Assembly (NCBI GenBank): GCA_016187465.1
Contig: JACPJQ010000004.1
Span: 240,806 to 304,805 of the forward strand
Source of the DNA: Candidatus Woesearchaeota archaeon
Lineage (GTDB): Archaea; Nanobdellota; Nanobdellia; Woesearchaeales; GW2011-AR4
Direction of reading: 5' to 3'
Length of the DNA stretch: 64,000 nt
The notes below the pieces were generated by a model. That model was not told the origin of the DNA. It saw only the letters and a list, made by a program, of their open reading frames with translations, and ran no database searches. The position numbers and the translations under genes are program-made. Below are positions 8,776-17,011 of the stretch, in pieces; position 1 is the stretch's first letter; every line of letters starts with the position of its first letter.

Positions 8776-9384
8776 TTATCTGGGCGAACATTCTGCTATA
8801 AAATTAAATCTTCTGTAATCTGAGGGATTTACACTGCTTACTGCCAAATCGATAACTTTAGTGAATATCTGTCCATACATTCTTTCAATTTTAAAACAGG
8901 TTTCTAACTCATTTTTAAATTCTTCCAGAGAGTACTCTCTTTTATGATAGGGACTTCCATGCGGTTTTCTTGGGGTGGATATGATTATCTTGCCTTCAGG
9001 TTTTAAAAGTCTCTTAGCTTCTTTTAAAAATATATCAGGGTTCTCCAAGTGCTCAATTCCTTCAAAACTCACTATCAAATCAAGGCAACTGGAATCAGGA
9101 AATACCTCTACCATGCGTTCTACATTTCCGACATGGAATGAGTTTGAAGGTGAGGAGAAAAATTCTTGAGCATGTCGAATTGCCCCTTCAGATATGTCCA
9201 TACCATATACTTTAGCAGCTCTTGAAGCCAGAACTCTTGTTCCATAGCCGCTACCGCACGGAGCATCAAGAATAACATTATCAGGCAAGGCGTAACCTAA
9301 AGCGAATGCATACCTTGCCAAATGGCTTGGTTCAGTTTCGCTTACTTTAGTCGGTGCTTGTCGTTCTCCATCGCTTTGAATCAT
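8776..9384 (-). CDS. Class I SAM-dependent methyltransferase
   Basis: Rossmann-type methyltransferase of 202 residues. Motif I is ILDAPCGSGYGTRVLA, motif II is VYGMDISEGAIRHA, motif IV is LDLIVSFEGIEHLENP, followed by LLKPEGKIIISTP. The late region with KREYSLEEFK resembles small-molecule or glycan O-methyltransferases. It is convergent with the hydrolase at 7822-8742. Substrate unknown. Confidence 0.85.
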   Translation of the reverse strand: MIQSDGERQAPTKVSETEPSHLARYAFALGYALPDNVILDAPCGSGYGTRVLASRAAKVYGMDISEGAIRHAQEFFSSPSNSFHVGNVERMVEVFPDSSCLDLIVSFEGIEHLENPDIFLKEAKRLLKPEGKIIISTPRKPHGSPYHKREYSLEEFKNELETCFKIERMYGQIFTKVIDLAVSSVNPSDYRRFNFIAECSPR

Positions 9385-9521
9385 TACTGTTGGTACAATC
9401 CATTATTTTTTAAACCTTTCTCATCAAAACTTTCAACCAAAATCCGAAATCTTTATATACATTCATACTTCTTTTTATCTAATAGGGTTGGTTATTCAAT
9501 TAAAAAAAGAGGTTGATTGGG

Positions 9522-10130
9522 ATGGCTGATGAAGATTTAGGCTCATACAAGGATATTTCTGAGTTAAAGAGGGATTTGGATGGCATGAAAGGGAAAAAAG
9601 ACATTTCTACAAGGGAGCTTTATGATGCCGTGCAGAAATTGTCGCAGAAGATGACGGATATTCTGGAAATCTTCGGCGCTGCAGCCGACCAGATGAAGCT
9701 TGAAGAAAAGGAATCAGCATTCGAATCGAAAAGGCACGAGACAATAATATCAAAATTAGACAAGATGCTGGACCAGAACAAGACCATTGCAGAGGGCATG
9801 GTTTCTCTTGTTGAGCTGGTGAACAAAAATATTGAAGAGCCTGAGCATGAGGACCTTCCAAAGCCAAAAGAAGACACCTTTTTCAGGCCCAGGGCAGAGC
9901 CACAACAGGCTGCCCAGCCTTCAATGATGCCGTCCATGGCTCCGCCGCAGATGATGGCTATGCCGCCGCAAATGCCAATGTCTTTTGCTCCAAATGTCCA
10001 GCCTCCGGATGCCGGGATGCAGATGCCCCCGATGGAGCCGGCCCCTTCTCCGGACTTGGATTTCCCTGACGAGCCTTTTGGGCTGGATGAGCCGAAGAAA
10101 AAAGGGCTTTTTGGCATGTTTAAAAAGTAG
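9522..10130 (+). CDS. Coiled-coil protein with Pro/Met-rich linker, unknown function
   Basis: Not assignable to a known family. Residues 1-115 are charged and helical (coiled coil likely); residues about 125-185 are a Pro/Met/Gln-rich low-complexity stretch with repeated PPQM and MP units; the end GLFGMFKK is a short basic hydrophobic tail that could bind a membrane or partner. ATG at 9522 is preferred because GAGGTTGA lies about 9 bases upstream; a TTG three codons earlier is the alternative. It is followed closely by another coiled-coil gene. Confidence 0.7.
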   Translation: MADEDLGSYKDISELKRDLDGMKGKKDISTRELYDAVQKLSQKMTDILEIFGAAADQMKLEEKESAFESKRHETIISKLDKMLDQNKTIAEGMVSLVELVNKNIEEPEHEDLPKPKEDTFFRPRAEPQQAAQPSMMPSMAPPQMMAMPPQMPMSFAPNVQPPDAGMQMPPMEPAPSPDLDFPDEPFGLDEPKKKGLFGMFKK

Positions 10131-10144
10131 CTTTCCGTGACAAA

Positions 10145-10624
10145 ATGTATGCCGTACAAAACTCAAGGTACTTCAGGCATTTTGCAAGGCACCTTTTTCT
10201 TTTAAGCAAAGTTTACAGAGAGAGGGGCAGGGCAAAAAGTGATCTTGACTCCCATCTAAAAAACATGAGAAACTCAATAATAAGGATGAGGCTGAGCTAT
10301 AAGGACGTAGACAGGCTGAAAGAAAAAATCGAAATCATGATTGACTGGGAAAGAAGATACTCAAGGTTTTTCAAGCCCGAGGATACTGAAATTCAGGACT
10401 TAAGAAACAGGATAAGTTCGCTGGAAAACGAGCTGAAAAATGAGAGGGAGAAAAAGCAGCACGTCGTTAGTGAAAACAGCGAAAAAATTAGAGAGCTGAC
10501 AGAATCATTGAACAATATAAAAAGCCAGGTGATGCACCTTATGATGGACAGGGCAAAAAGGCACCATCGTATAAAGGCGCTGGAGCAGAAGATAACTGGA
10601 AAGGCAGAGCCGAATAATTATTGA
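10145..10624 (+). CDS. Coiled-coil protein, unknown function
   Basis: Unrecognised 159-residue basic protein. Residues about 85-150 are a strong coiled coil with heptad spacing (LRNRISSLENELKNE). The N-terminal 40 residues are Arg/Tyr-rich. It starts 15 bases after the preceding coiled-coil gene and is probably cotranscribed, so the two may form a complex. Confidence 0.65.
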   Translation: MYAVQNSRYFRHFARHLFLLSKVYRERGRAKSDLDSHLKNMRNSIIRMRLSYKDVDRLKEKIEIMIDWERRYSRFFKPEDTEIQDLRNRISSLENELKNEREKKQHVVSENSEKIRELTESLNNIKSQVMHLMMDRAKRHHRIKALEQKITGKAEPNNY

Positions 10625-10627
10625 ATC

Positions 10628-10810
10628 TTACAAGTCTCTTGCCATTACAGTATTTCTGGAGTTTAATTTGGCCCTTTTGCATGCATTCTCAATGTCCTTC
10701 TGCACTTTTTCCTCCAAAGCCCTGTAGAATTCCTCTGAAACGCTCAAATTTTTTCCGTCAAGCTTTGCAAGATCCTTAACTTGCGATTTAACTATAACTG
10801 ATTTTGTCAT
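10628..10810 (-). CDS. DUF1931-like single histone-fold protein
   Basis: A 60-residue protein with the sequence pattern of the archaeal DUF1931 histone-like family: VIVKSQVKDLAK start, VSEEFYRALEEKV central helix and a C-terminal TVMARDL resembling the last part of a histone fold. It probably binds DNA. It is separate from the true histone at 12900 and convergent with the coiled-coil gene. Confidence 0.72.
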   Translation of the reverse strand: MTKSVIVKSQVKDLAKLDGKNLSVSEEFYRALEEKVQKDIENACKRAKLNSRNTVMARDL

Positions 10811-10825
10811 TTTGAGTTATGGTTA

Positions 10826-11092
10826 TCATTTTTTAGTTAATTCTGGAAAAAATATTGAAGCATGGCCGCATTTATTACACTTATACTTGTTAAATTCTGA
10901 TTGTTCCCCGAATGTTTTTATTGAAAAATCTGGACTAACATCATCACTCTTGCATTTTGGACAAATGCGAACATTCTTAGTCTGGAGTTTCTTTGATTTT
11001 TTATTTGATAATCTGTCCCACAAAATTATCCATATTGCTATAAAAAATAAAATCACAATGAAAGTAACATAATAAAAATTTATCATATTCAA
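10826..11092 (-). CDS. Membrane-anchored zinc-ribbon protein
   Basis: An 88-residue protein with one N-terminal membrane helix (about residues 6-25) followed by a zinc ribbon made of CPKC and CNKC, 28 residues apart. Its start overlaps the end of gltX by 4 bases, so the two are probably cotranscribed. Partner and role unknown. Confidence 0.65.
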   Translation of the reverse strand: MNMINFYYVTFIVILFFIAIWIILWDRLSNKKSKKLQTKNVRICPKCKSDDVSPDFSIKTFGEQSEFNKYKCNKCGHASIFFPELTKK

Positions 11093-12774
11093 TCATGCGT
11101 GTACCAAAACATTAATCTGTCGCTTTTTTTGCTGTCCAGCCTGCAAAAACCGAACCTTGCGAACTGAACAACCTCTCCCACTTTCAGATTTTTGACCATT
11201 GGCTCTGCCAGTCCTTTTTTTACTTCCTTATTCGGCATCAAAACCTCAACCTTAACCAAATCTTTCTGCACTGGCAGCCAGTGGATTATTTTGTCGCCGT
11301 GATTTTTGTATTTTTCATACCCCAATGAATCAAAAACAAATTTGCTTTTTTTCTTAACGAAATTAAGACAGTCCATTAGCCTGTACAATCTACCATCCTT
11401 AAATTCCTTTAAATCTTTTTCAGCAACATAAAACTTGCCTTTTGTCCTGAATTTTCTTGTGCCTCTTTCAGGATGCTCCGGGTGCAGTTTCAGCTCAACG
11501 CTCTGTTCCTTTGCATTCTCTATCTCAATCTGTTTAGGACTTTCAACAAAAAAATACCTGTTGCATTTTGAGTCAAGCAGTCTCCTGTTATGAACAATTA
11601 AATCATTCCAAGTGAGGACTGCTTCTGTTTTTGTAATGCCTGTTGAAAGCACAAACTCCTTTATAGCTTCAGGCAAAAACCCCCTTCGCCTCAAAGCAAC
11701 TAAAGTTGTCAGTGAAGGGTCGTCCCAGCCAATAAGCTGCTTTTTCTGGACATTTTCCCTTATTATCCTTCCTGAGCTTTCCACTCCTTCAAGATTAAAC
11801 CTTGCAAACTCGTAAATCTTGGTTTCCTTAAAGTCAGCAAGCGTCTGTATCAGCCTTTGAAGCTCGTTCCTAAGCTCGAATTCCTTGCTTCTCAAGCGGT
11901 GAGTTATGCCTTCTATACCATCCATTACAGCGCTCTCAAAGTCATAATTAGGCCAGAGCCTGTACTCTTTCTCCTTTCTTGGATGCGGTTCTTCTATGAT
12001 CCTGAATATGACAGGGTCTCTTAAAGTCGTATTCTGGCTTTGCATATGCCCTTTAAGCCTTAATACATACTTTCCCGCTCTTGACTTAAACATCATATTC
12101 CATCTTTCCAGGTTCTTTTCAGGATTAGAATATCTGCACTCGCATTCAACTCCATTTTTCCTGTTTTCTTTTATTGTTTCTTGACTGCATGCGCAGACAT
12201 AAGCATGATTCTCGCTTATCATCTTTTCAGCGTATTTGTAGAATTCTTCCATATAGTCAGATGCATATTCAATCTTGTCTGGCTTGATGCCGAGCCATTC
12301 ATAATTTTCAAGATGTATTTTATAAAATTCCTCATCTGCAAGCTCTGGATTGGTGTCTTCAAACCTTAAATAGAAAGTGCCGTTATAGCGTCTTGCGAGT
12401 TCATAATTCACAATAATGGCTTTTGCATGCCCTATGTGCGGGTATTTGCTAGGCTCAGGCGGAAAGGCTGTTACAACCTTCTGGCCTTCCCTTATTCCCA
12501 GAAACTCAAAGATGTCCTTTTCCTTTGCTTCCTTCTTTTCCAGCAGCTCCGGCGCCAGCTCCTGCAGCTCTTTTTCCTGCTTTTCCAATGAAAGCTTATT
12601 GATTTCCTTTGTTATCTTTGCAGCTTCCTTGCCTATCTCACTGGCTTTTTGCCTAAATTCAGGGTTTTCCGCAAGGACTTTGCCTATTACAGCCCCCGGA
12701 TTTGCCTTGCCTTTGTACTTCACTGCGTTCTGCAGGGCATATTTTTTTATTATGATTTTTAGGTTTTCTTCCAT
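11089..12774 (-). CDS. gltX: Glutamyl-tRNA synthetase, archaeal type
   Basis: Charges tRNA-Glu. The 561-residue protein has an archaeal N-terminal helical domain, then the class I HIGH motif in FPPEPSKYPHIGHAKA, the GluRS/GlnRS core (YLRFEDTNPE, LWPNYDFESAVMD, ITHRLRSKEFE) and beta-barrel anticodon-binding domains. The segment where KMSKS is expected reads VESSGRIIRENV, so the signature lysines are not present in the usual form. tRNA-Glu(CTC) is encoded at 19377. Transcribed with a small zinc-ribbon gene. Confidence 0.95.
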   Translation of the reverse strand: MEENLKIIIKKYALQNAVKYKGKANPGAVIGKVLAENPEFRQKASEIGKEAAKITKEINKLSLEKQEKELQELAPELLEKKEAKEKDIFEFLGIREGQKVVTAFPPEPSKYPHIGHAKAIIVNYELARRYNGTFYLRFEDTNPELADEEFYKIHLENYEWLGIKPDKIEYASDYMEEFYKYAEKMISENHAYVCACSQETIKENRKNGVECECRYSNPEKNLERWNMMFKSRAGKYVLRLKGHMQSQNTTLRDPVIFRIIEEPHPRKEKEYRLWPNYDFESAVMDGIEGITHRLRSKEFELRNELQRLIQTLADFKETKIYEFARFNLEGVESSGRIIRENVQKKQLIGWDDPSLTTLVALRRRGFLPEAIKEFVLSTGITKTEAVLTWNDLIVHNRRLLDSKCNRYFFVESPKQIEIENAKEQSVELKLHPEHPERGTRKFRTKGKFYVAEKDLKEFKDGRLYRLMDCLNFVKKKSKFVFDSLGYEKYKNHGDKIIHWLPVQKDLVKVEVLMPNKEVKKGLAEPMVKNLKVGEVVQFARFGFCRLDSKKSDRLMFWYTHD

Positions 12775-12899
12775 TATTTTGGCTAAAATCGAAAGTTATA
12801 TAAATAACTTATTCTATGAAAAAGGCTTGCACAAAGGCTGAAGGGGTTGTTTTTGATTTTCTCCCTTAAATTTTTAATTTGGGGCTGCATTAATCCAAA

Positions 12900-13112
12900 A
12901 TGGGAAGAAAAACTTCTACAATACCGAAGGCGAGCGTCGCAAGAATATTGGTGAAAGCGGGCGCCAAAAGGGTTTCCCAGGATGGAGTAGATGCTTTTAC
13001 AGAAGTTCTAACTGACATTGCAGCCAAGATTTCCTCGAAAGCCAGCCAGATAGCAAAGCATGCTGGAAGAAAGACCGTGCATGAAGGGGATGTTAAATTG
13101 GCTGCTAAATGA
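12900..13112 (+). CDS. Archaeal histone
   Basis: A 70-residue histone of the HMf type, with helix 1 SVARILVKAGAKRV, central helix FTEVLTDIAAKISSKASQIAKHAG, loop RKTVHEGDVKLA. It lacks long tails and should form DNA-wrapping dimers. A TTTTTAATTT box lies about 25-30 bases upstream of the ATG, so it is probably leaderless. Confidence 0.95.
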   Translation: MGRKTSTIPKASVARILVKAGAKRVSQDGVDAFTEVLTDIAAKISSKASQIAKHAGRKTVHEGDVKLAAK

Positions 13113-13144
13113 AAATTTAATGAATAATACTTGCAATCAATTCA

Positions 13145-13242
13145 ATCCGCCTTCGGCAAATTCTACTGCTCGTGTGACATGCGAAAGCTCACTTTCGCTC
13201 GCTTATATCACTGCTTTTCTGCCATACCGCTCAGGTTCGCCT
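13145..13242 (-). repeat. Dispersed GC-rich intergenic element, copy 2
   Basis: Between the histone and tRNA-Ala the minus strand reads AGGCGAAC, about 60 bases, AGAATTTGCCGAAGGCGG and ATTGAATTGA. The end block is nearly identical to the copy at 25264-25355. It also holds an inner GCGAAAG/CTTTCGC inverted repeat. This copy is antisense to the neighbouring genes. Confidence 0.5.
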
Positions 13243-13296
13243 ATGCATACATTAAAGAAAATCTTTTAAACAGTCCTCATTTCTTTGGCTTTGAAT

Positions 13297-13391
13297 GGGC
13301 TGGTAGTTAAATCCGGCATAACGCACCCATGGCATGGGTGATCGCCAAAAAGCGACCCATCAGGCTCCGGGTTCAAATCCCGGCCAGTCCA
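13297..13391 (+). tRNA. tRNA-Ala(GGC) with intron after the anticodon stem
   Basis: Acceptor GGGCTGG/CCAGTCC contains the G3-U70 pair that defines tRNA-Ala, with A73. D stem GTTA/TAAC, anticodon stem CACCC/GGGTG with loop ATGGCAT (anticodon 13331-13333), T stem CCGGG/CCCGG. Between the anticodon stem and T stem are 26 bases instead of about 5. There GGGT pairs with ACCC (4 bp), flanked by 3-base bulges GAT and ATC: a BHB motif. Cutting after the second bulge base removes 13342-13360 (19 bases). This leaves a slightly long variable loop (ACAGGCT), so exact ends are tentative. CCA is not encoded. Confidence 0.82.
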
Positions 13392-13404
13392 TTTTTAAAT
13401 TAAA

Positions 13405-13584
13405 ATGTCAAAGACTAAATTATTTGCATCTAAACATCCTTATCTTGTTAATATCTTATTTTTAATTTTAGGCTTAGTCATTGGAATATTTTTATCCTAT
13501 ATTATGAATTATTTTTTTGGAATTAGTATCGGTCCAAGTCGCATATATTATAATGGAAGTGGAATTTGTATAGGGGGTCGTTAA
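13405..13584 (+). CDS. Small single-span membrane protein
   Basis: A 59-residue frame starting 13 bases after tRNA-Ala (begins MSKTKLFASKHPYL). Residues about 14-40 form one hydrophobic segment, with a basic N-terminus and a Gly-rich C-terminus. Closeness to the tRNA suggests cotranscription. No family recognised; it may be lineage-specific. Confidence 0.5.
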   Translation: MSKTKLFASKHPYLVNILFLILGLVIGIFLSYIMNYFFGISIGPSRIYYNGSGICIGGR

Positions 13585-13634
13585 CATCCTAAAGATTTTT
13601 AATATAATTTGACTATGACCCTAAAATTCATAAA

Positions 13635-14117
13635 ATGCTCGGCATAATCTCAGATACGCATGAAAACGAGGAAGCAGTCAAGAAAGCTGTAAGAGTATTC
13701 AAAGAAAAGAATGTGGAACTTGTGGTGCATTGCGGCGACATCATCTCTCCCCCAATGCTTGAGCATTTTAGAGGATTAAAAATGAAACTTGTTTTTGGCA
13801 ACAACGACGGGGAGAGGAACGGGTTAAGCAAAACTGCCAAAAAATTAGGATTTGAGGAATTGTCTGATGAAAAGGAATTTGAGCATAAAGAAAAGAAATT
13901 TTACGTTTACCACGGAACACAAGAAGAAAAGCTTGATTCAGCAATCAAAAGCAATAAATATGACTATGTTTTAACTGGCCACACGCACATAAAAAGAGAC
14001 AATAAAATCGGCAAAACAAGAGTTATCAACCCAGGCGCTTTGTTCAGGATTTATCCTTATACTATTGCATTGCTTGACGCCGAAAAAGACAAACTGGAAT
14101 TTGTGAAAATAAAATAA
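13635..14117 (+). CDS. YfcE/MJ0936-type metallophosphoesterase
   Basis: Calcineurin-like phosphoesterase of 160 residues. Metal-binding motifs are in order: ISDTHEN, VVHCGDII, FGNNDGE and LTGHTHIKR, then the conserved NPGALFR. Small archaeal members hydrolyse phosphodiesters in vitro. It is followed 2 bases later by a HIT gene, so the two form an operon. Confidence 0.9.
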   Translation: MLGIISDTHENEEAVKKAVRVFKEKNVELVVHCGDIISPPMLEHFRGLKMKLVFGNNDGERNGLSKTAKKLGFEELSDEKEFEHKEKKFYVYHGTQEEKLDSAIKSNKYDYVLTGHTHIKRDNKIGKTRVINPGALFRIYPYTIALLDAEKDKLEFVKIK

Positions 14118-14119
14118 AA

Positions 14120-14530
14120 ATGGAAGACTGCATATTCTGCAAGATTGTTGACGGGAAAATTCCTGCTGCAAAAGTCTATGAAGATGTAAAAGTAATCAGT
14201 TTTCTTGACATAATGCCTGCAAACAAAGGGCATTGCCTTGTCATTCCCAAAAAACATTCAGAAAATCTTACGGAAATGAATGAGGACGATTCAGCGTCAT
14301 TAATAAACGCAGCCAGAAAAATTGCAAAAGCACTGTCCTTGAGCTTCGGCAACGCGGGCTTCAATATTATAATGAACAACGGCAAGGAAGCAGGCCAGAT
14401 TGTCAATCACGCGCATATTCACATAATACCCAGATTCCAGAAAGACAGGCTGAGGATCAAATGGAGCCACATCAAGTACGGCGAGAATGAGATAAATGAG
14501 TATGCCGACAAGATAAGGAAATTCATTTAG
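14120..14530 (+). CDS. HIT family nucleotide hydrolase/transferase
   Basis: A 136-residue HINT-like protein, with N-terminal CIFCKIVDGKIPA and the complete catalytic HIT motif NHAHIHIIPR (His-x-His-x-His). Unlike the two HIT paralogs at 41850-43039, the active site is intact. Cotranscribed with the phosphoesterase. Confidence 0.93.
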   Translation: MEDCIFCKIVDGKIPAAKVYEDVKVISFLDIMPANKGHCLVIPKKHSENLTEMNEDDSASLINAARKIAKALSLSFGNAGFNIIMNNGKEAGQIVNHAHIHIIPRFQKDRLRIKWSHIKYGENEINEYADKIRKFI

Positions 14531-14565
14531 CAACGTTTATAAAACGATATTCTATACCTCTACTA

Positions 14566-15381
14566 ATGGGGGAATCATTTTTTGGAAATTTATCAGACAT
14601 CAAGAGAATAGCACCAGTTGAATTAGAGCAAATACTTCAAGAGCGATACATCAGTATACAAGATGGAAGGCTGATTTATACATATTGGGTACATATGGAA
14701 CCATGGGAAGACAAGCCTTTGCTAGTTGATAACGAAGGACAATTTTGGATTGGTAAAAAATCAAATGGTCATAACTTTGTCTTGGAAGAATATGGGCGAA
14801 ATATAAGTGAATTTTTGGGATGTTCTTCACCTGAAGTAGAGTACTTTGATTTTGACGGGGCTCCCTTGACATTATCAAGATTTATCCATCATTCAAATGA
14901 CCCGACAAATACGGAAATGGAAGACCATGGCCAGGTTTCCATTGTGCCAAGAATATTGGCAGCATATTCAAAATATATCACTGATAATCCAAAAAGATTA
15001 TCGGGAAGGCTGGACTGTGACATCAATAGGGGAAATTTTTTAGTTGATGCTGAAGGTAAGTTCTATCAAATAGATTTTTCGCGTCCGGTGGAACACTTTT
15101 ATACATTAAGCGAAATTAAGGCACGATTAAACTTATTTAAATTGACTGCAGACCCGGATAATGAAATCAACAAAAAGGCGGTTGCCCAAATAAAACAATA
15201 TGCTTTTAATGAACTGTATAGGGAATTCACTCCAAAATCACACAAATTATTCCCTAAGGAAACAGAACGCTGTTTGCCGCACTCTTTATGGAACGTTACT
15301 AACCTCGATCGTTTGTTAACATCCTTGCATACAACACCAGAACCTAAGGAGCCTAAATTCAGAGTTATGTATCCAAATTAG
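14566..15381 (+). CDS. Hypothetical protein with kinase-like active-site pattern
   Basis: A 271-residue protein I cannot place firmly. Segment DCDINRGNFLVD followed by KFYQIDFSRP resembles the catalytic loop (D-x-x-x-x-N) and metal-binding D-F of protein-kinase-like or HipA/aminoglycoside-kinase folds. An N-terminal nucleotide-binding loop is not clear, so the fold is a guess. Leaderless promoter (TTTATAAAACG) lies about 25 bases upstream. Confidence 0.5.
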   Translation: MGESFFGNLSDIKRIAPVELEQILQERYISIQDGRLIYTYWVHMEPWEDKPLLVDNEGQFWIGKKSNGHNFVLEEYGRNISEFLGCSSPEVEYFDFDGAPLTLSRFIHHSNDPTNTEMEDHGQVSIVPRILAAYSKYITDNPKRLSGRLDCDINRGNFLVDAEGKFYQIDFSRPVEHFYTLSEIKARLNLFKLTADPDNEINKKAVAQIKQYAFNELYREFTPKSHKLFPKETERCLPHSLWNVTNLDRLLTSLHTTPEPKEPKFRVMYPN

Positions 15382-15431
15382 GGTCAATCGTAATCTTTTT
15401 AAAACATCCTCTTATTCTTTTTCACAATCAC

Positions 15432-15630
15432 GCCGGTGTAACTCAGCCTGGTAGCTGCCAATGTTCATTGGCTTGCTGGGCAATTAGAGTGATGCTCTCA
15501 TACGCATTGCTTGGAAAGGCAGCGCGAATCAAAATTCGCTGGTCTTTCAAAATTGCTTTGAAAGGCATAAGTCGGGAGTTCAAATTGTGGCGCGCGAGCA
15601 TGCGCCCGCATGCAAGTCTCCCCACCGGCA
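15432..15630 (+). tRNA. Elongator tRNA-Met(CAT) with three introns
   Basis: Acceptor GCCGGTG/CACCGGC with A73; D stem ACTC/GAGT; anticodon stem ATGCT/GGCAT with loop CTCATA-A (anticodon 15499-15501); variable AAGTC; T stem GGGAG/CTCCC. Three insertions must be removed. D-loop 15452-15483 (32 bases) has a BHB: GCCT/GGGC helix, bulges GGT and AAT, leaving loop AGCCTGGTTA. Anticodon 37/38 intron is 15503-15562 (60 bases). T-loop 15585-15616 (32 bases) leaves TTCAAAT. The mature length is then about 75. The anticodon stem lacks initiator features, so elongator is preferred. The anticodon and T-loop BHB helices are imperfect. Confidence 0.82.
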
Positions 15631-15670
15631 CTCATTTTTAAAACTTTAAAACCAAAAAATTTTAATATGT

Positions 15671-15757
15671 CGGAAATTTTCATAATCTATCCAATTTGCA
15701 AAAATTTCCGAGCATGCTCAAAAACACGCTCCGTACTCAGGTGCGGAGTGTTTTTGA
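15671..15757. repeat. Two inverted repeats after tRNA-Met
   Basis: CGGAAATTTT (15671-15680) is complementary to AAAATTTCCG (15701-15710). Immediately after, TCAAAAACAC-gc-TCCG (15718-15733) pairs with CGGAGTGTTTTTGA (15744-15757). The second has outer sequences TGCTCAAAAA and TTTTTGACAARCAAA that recur around the hairpin at 16867-16909. They may be terminators or a small repeated cassette. Confidence 0.5.
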
Positions 15758-15792
15758 CAAACAAAATAATAACTTTGGCACTGGTGATTTTT

Positions 15793-16344
15793 ATGGAGAT
15801 GAATACTCAAAATCTTAAATTAAAAATAGGCGACAAGGCTCCTGACTTCAGTTTGCCCGGTGTTGACGGAAAAACCTATTCTTTAAGCAGTTTCAGGGGC
15901 AAGAAAATTCTTGTTGTTGTGTTTATGTGCAACCACTGCCCATATGTGCAGGGCTCTCTGGAAAGAGTCAAGTCAATTCAAAGCGATTTTGGAATTAAAG
16001 GAGTGCAGGTTGCAGGCATAAATGCAAATGATGAAGTCAATTATCCTGATGACAGCTTTGATAAGATGATAGAGATCAATAAATCCAGGAAAATGAATTT
16101 TCCTTATTTAAGGGACGAAGACCAAACTGTTGCAAACGCTTATGGCGCCCAATGCACTCCGGAATGCTTTGTCTTTGACGGCGAGAGAAAATTAAAGTAC
16201 CACGGAAGGATTGACGACAGCCCAAAAGACGAAAGCAAAGTGACTGTCAATGACCTGAGAAATGCAATAGATGCTGTGATACATAGCAGGAAAGTTGCGA
16301 TTGAGCTGACGCCTGCAATCGGATGCTCGATTAAGTGGAGGTAA
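15793..16344 (+). CDS. Thioredoxin-fold peroxiredoxin/TlpA-like protein
   Basis: A 183-residue AhpC/TSA-like thioredoxin-fold protein. The N-terminus [21 protein letters not shown] is diagnostic of the family, and the redox site is FMCNHCPYV (C-x-x-C-P). I start at ATG 15793 because the upstream open frame overlaps tRNA-Met and hairpins. It probably reduces thiols or peroxides in the cytoplasm; no signal peptide is seen. Confidence 0.85.
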   Translation: MEMNTQNLKLKIGDKAPDFSLPGVDGKTYSLSSFRGKKILVVVFMCNHCPYVQGSLERVKSIQSDFGIKGVQVAGINANDEVNYPDDSFDKMIEINKSRKMNFPYLRDEDQTVANAYGAQCTPECFVFDGERKLKYHGRIDDSPKDESKVTVNDLRNAIDAVIHSRKVAIELTPAIGCSIKWR

Positions 16345-16351
16345 AAGTTTA

Positions 16352-16804
16352 TTAATTATTTTTGATATTTTTCAAAAATATATTTATCGGAATAGAATGC
16401 CTAAGAAGTTCTTGTTTTAATTTTTTGTATCTATTTATAGTACTTTCGCTGGTAATCACTTCTTCACCAATCCATTTGCCTTTCAATGTATAATGAAAAA
16501 TTATCAATTCCTTATCGTCAAATAGCCAAAAATCTTTCGGTTTAATTTTTAAGATAGCTATTATCTTTTTATAGTCTTTATTCAATAAAAACCATATTTT
16601 TTCTCCATATCTTGGCGAACTTTTCCAAAAATCAATTTCGTATTTCAAGTAACCAGAGAGAGGCAAAGCTATTACCCTTAATCTTCGGATGCTTATCTTT
16701 TTTTCTTTTGCATGCTTCAATAATCTAAACCACCTTTTCTCTCGAATTCCAATATAGCTTTTCCCTTCTTTGAATTTTTTAAAATTATCTATACTCACGG
16801 ACAA
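16352..16804 (-). CDS. DUF6879-like protein
   Basis: A basic 150-residue protein. RRLRVIALPLSGYLKYEIDFW in the middle and DFWLFDDKELIIFHY later resemble DUF6879, a domain known mainly from bacteria in HTH or toxin-antitoxin contexts. Function unknown. It lies between the two hairpin cassettes at 15671-15757 and 16867-16909. Confidence 0.5.
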   Translation of the reverse strand: MSVSIDNFKKFKEGKSYIGIREKRWFRLLKHAKEKKISIRRLRVIALPLSGYLKYEIDFWKSSPRYGEKIWFLLNKDYKKIIAILKIKPKDFWLFDDKELIIFHYTLKGKWIGEEVITSESTINRYKKLKQELLRHSIPINIFLKNIKNN

Positions 16805-16866
16805 AAATAATTATACAATAGTTGTCCGTTCGTAATACAAAGAAAACCTTATGGGTTTTCGAGTGC

Positions 16867-16909
16867 TCAAAAATTTCATCAATTTATAATAAATACGTGA
16901 AATTTTTGA
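16867..16909. repeat. 12-bp inverted repeat
   Basis: TCAAAAATTTCA (16867-16878) pairs perfectly with TGAAATTTTTGA (16898-16909). A shorter repeat GAAAACC/GGTTTTC lies at about 16841-16860. The outer context (GAG-TGCTCAAAAA and TTTTTGACAAGCAAA) matches the hairpin at 15718-15757. The rest of 16805-17011 is A/T-rich with no gene seen. Confidence 0.55.
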
Positions 16910-17011
16910 CAAGCAAATGACTTATTTATTTAACCATGTACATAGGCAATGACTCTAGTCTAAAAATATTTTTTCTAGATTTTTTCCAAGATTCTTCAAA
17001 ATTAATTAATT

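Noticed and set aside
13324-13366. tRNA-Ala as a class II tRNA with a long variable arm
   Set aside because: Ala tRNAs are class I, and the insert forms a 4-bp helix with two 3-base bulges as in BHB introns.
15610-15792. Upstream part of the open frame of the thioredoxin-like gene
   Set aside because: It overlaps tRNA-Met and two hairpins; the family start is at 15793.
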